The notes below the pieces were generated by a model. It was not told where the DNA came from and made no database searches. It saw nothing but the letters and a program-made list of their open reading frames with translations. The translations under genes and the position numbers were made by a program. Shown here one piece after another: positions 63,229 to 64,000 of a stretch of 64,000 nt of DNA. The stretch comes from Arenicola marina (Eukaryota; Annelida; Polychaeta; Arenicolidae), in NCBI GenBank assembly GCA_964019135.1, contig OZ025265.1, positions 3,409,318 through 3,473,317 of the forward strand, read 5' to 3'. Position 1 is the stretch's first letter; each line of letters opens with the position of its first letter.

Positions 63229-63341
63229 ATGCCATTTGTCCATAAAACACTAAGAAGGGTCTACTGCGCGGCTTGGAACTGCCGCAATTCACTCGCAAAT
63301 CGCGGCCCTCATCTCTCGTATTCCGCGTTTTCCTTGAAGGG
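63229..63341 (+). CDS. Candidate first exon of a THAP-domain protein
   Basis: From ATG 63229 the frame reads MPFVHKTLRR, then VYCAAWNCRNSLANRG and LSYSAFSLK. The THAP zinc finger starts C-x4-C (here CAAWNC) followed about 15 residues later by an SFHKFPL-type motif (here SYSAFSL). A GTACCT right after LKG could be a splice donor, as first THAP exons often end near this point. The second half of the domain (Cys-x2-His) is not seen before the window ends. Alternatives are a chance match or a decayed copy. Confidence 0.33.
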
Positions 63342-64000
63342 TACCTCCACTGTGAACTCCGTGAGATAACGTTCAGTTAGAACACAAGACGGCGCCACAT
63401 GAAGGGTCACAGTGACAAGATACGTCACTTTCTCCGGCAAAATGGCGCCTTAATTTCGTGTTCCTTCCCAGTTGGCCGAAATGATTTAAGGTAATTTAAA
63501 CATGTACACTTTCGGTGCATATCGCGATTAGATTGCCAGCCGCCTTTATGAATGCATCCATGGGCCTGGGTCGTGGCATCAGTGTGTTGTGTAGTCTCGT
63601 CCCAAGCAGCCTTGTTCGGCTGACTGTTCAAAACATCCTATTGTTGATGCCCCGCTGGATCATAACAAATGTATGAAAGCTTTCCACTCAGGTAATGTAT
63701 TGCTGTTAAATACGTGATAACATCCTTTATCCGAGGAACGCTTCTTTTGTGTGTCCGTCGGCTTTGTACATGGACCTTCTATGTTACCTGCCAAAGAATT
63801 ATCTGGATAGAATGCAACACGTCTATAGACCTGGTGCTATTGTCACATCGCCGTGAAGTCCGGGTTGGACTTTATGAAATAATTATTAAACAGCGTGACG
63901 GATATATATAACTGCAGACACGTGTCAATACGATGCATCGCGTTGCAGGGCAGCAGGAAGCGTTGTTATCGCATTATCACCATGACCGGGAGTCTTCAGT
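63342..64000. other. Non-coding to window end
   Basis: Unique DNA. No second THAP exon and no other gene recognised. Confidence 0.45.

Overview
The window is animal nuclear DNA: an intron-like GTAAGT...CAG gap, a poly(A)-tailed LINE, TIR-bearing transposon relics and megabase-genome style minisatellites. The L1-like ORF2, the NADAR-bearing ORF1 and a THAP-like exon fit an aquatic invertebrate, perhaps a mollusc, but the sequence does not fix the taxon. No complete host gene can be supported. A 200-N run at 51301-51500 is a scaffold gap.

Layout. 1-1.5 kb: 41-bp minisatellite cut by the window start. 2-4.1 kb: a two-TM ORF, then unassigned DNA. 4.12-5.74 kb: a TIR element carrying a 24-bp array made of its own subterminal motif. 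7.1-7.3 kb: a broken ORF resembling the N-terminus of P2X7-like-domain proteins. 7.4-9.9 kb: nested palindromes, a diverged ~160-bp repeat and an array of small hairpins. 10.2-11.1 kb: an inverted duplication of an exon-intron-exon segment. 13.3-23.2 kb: a 10-kb array of 27-bp units with 2.7-kb higher-order copies. 24.1-30.4 kb: a minus-strand LINE. 34.0-38.3 kb: a 22/23-bp array. 39.65-40.33 kb: a 47-bp array. 42.55-43.01 kb: a second 27-bp array. 43.56-44.51 kb: a TA-flanked TIR element. 50.2-53.4 kb: 60-, 33- and 16-bp arrays around the gap. 57.8-60.7 kb: 9-, 41-, 40- and ~105-bp arrays. 63.2 kb: a THAP-like exon.

The most informative locus is the LINE. ORF1 (minus, from 30122) encodes a gag-like zinc knuckle (C90, C93, H98, C105), a NADAR domain (about residues 117-265), then 41 uninterrupted copies of a 15-residue repeat. 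A basic tail follows one homopolymer frameshift later. ORF2 keeps an apurinic-type endonuclease core, RT palm motifs and the C-terminal zinc-finger region, but has an in-frame stop in the endonuclease, an internal deletion and more stops, so this copy is dead in cis.

Tandem repeats make up roughly 24 of 64 kb by my tally. Very long open frames inside them (up to about 1,400 codons) arise because the units lack stop codons in several frames; I do not treat them as genes. All copy numbers and identities are hand estimates.
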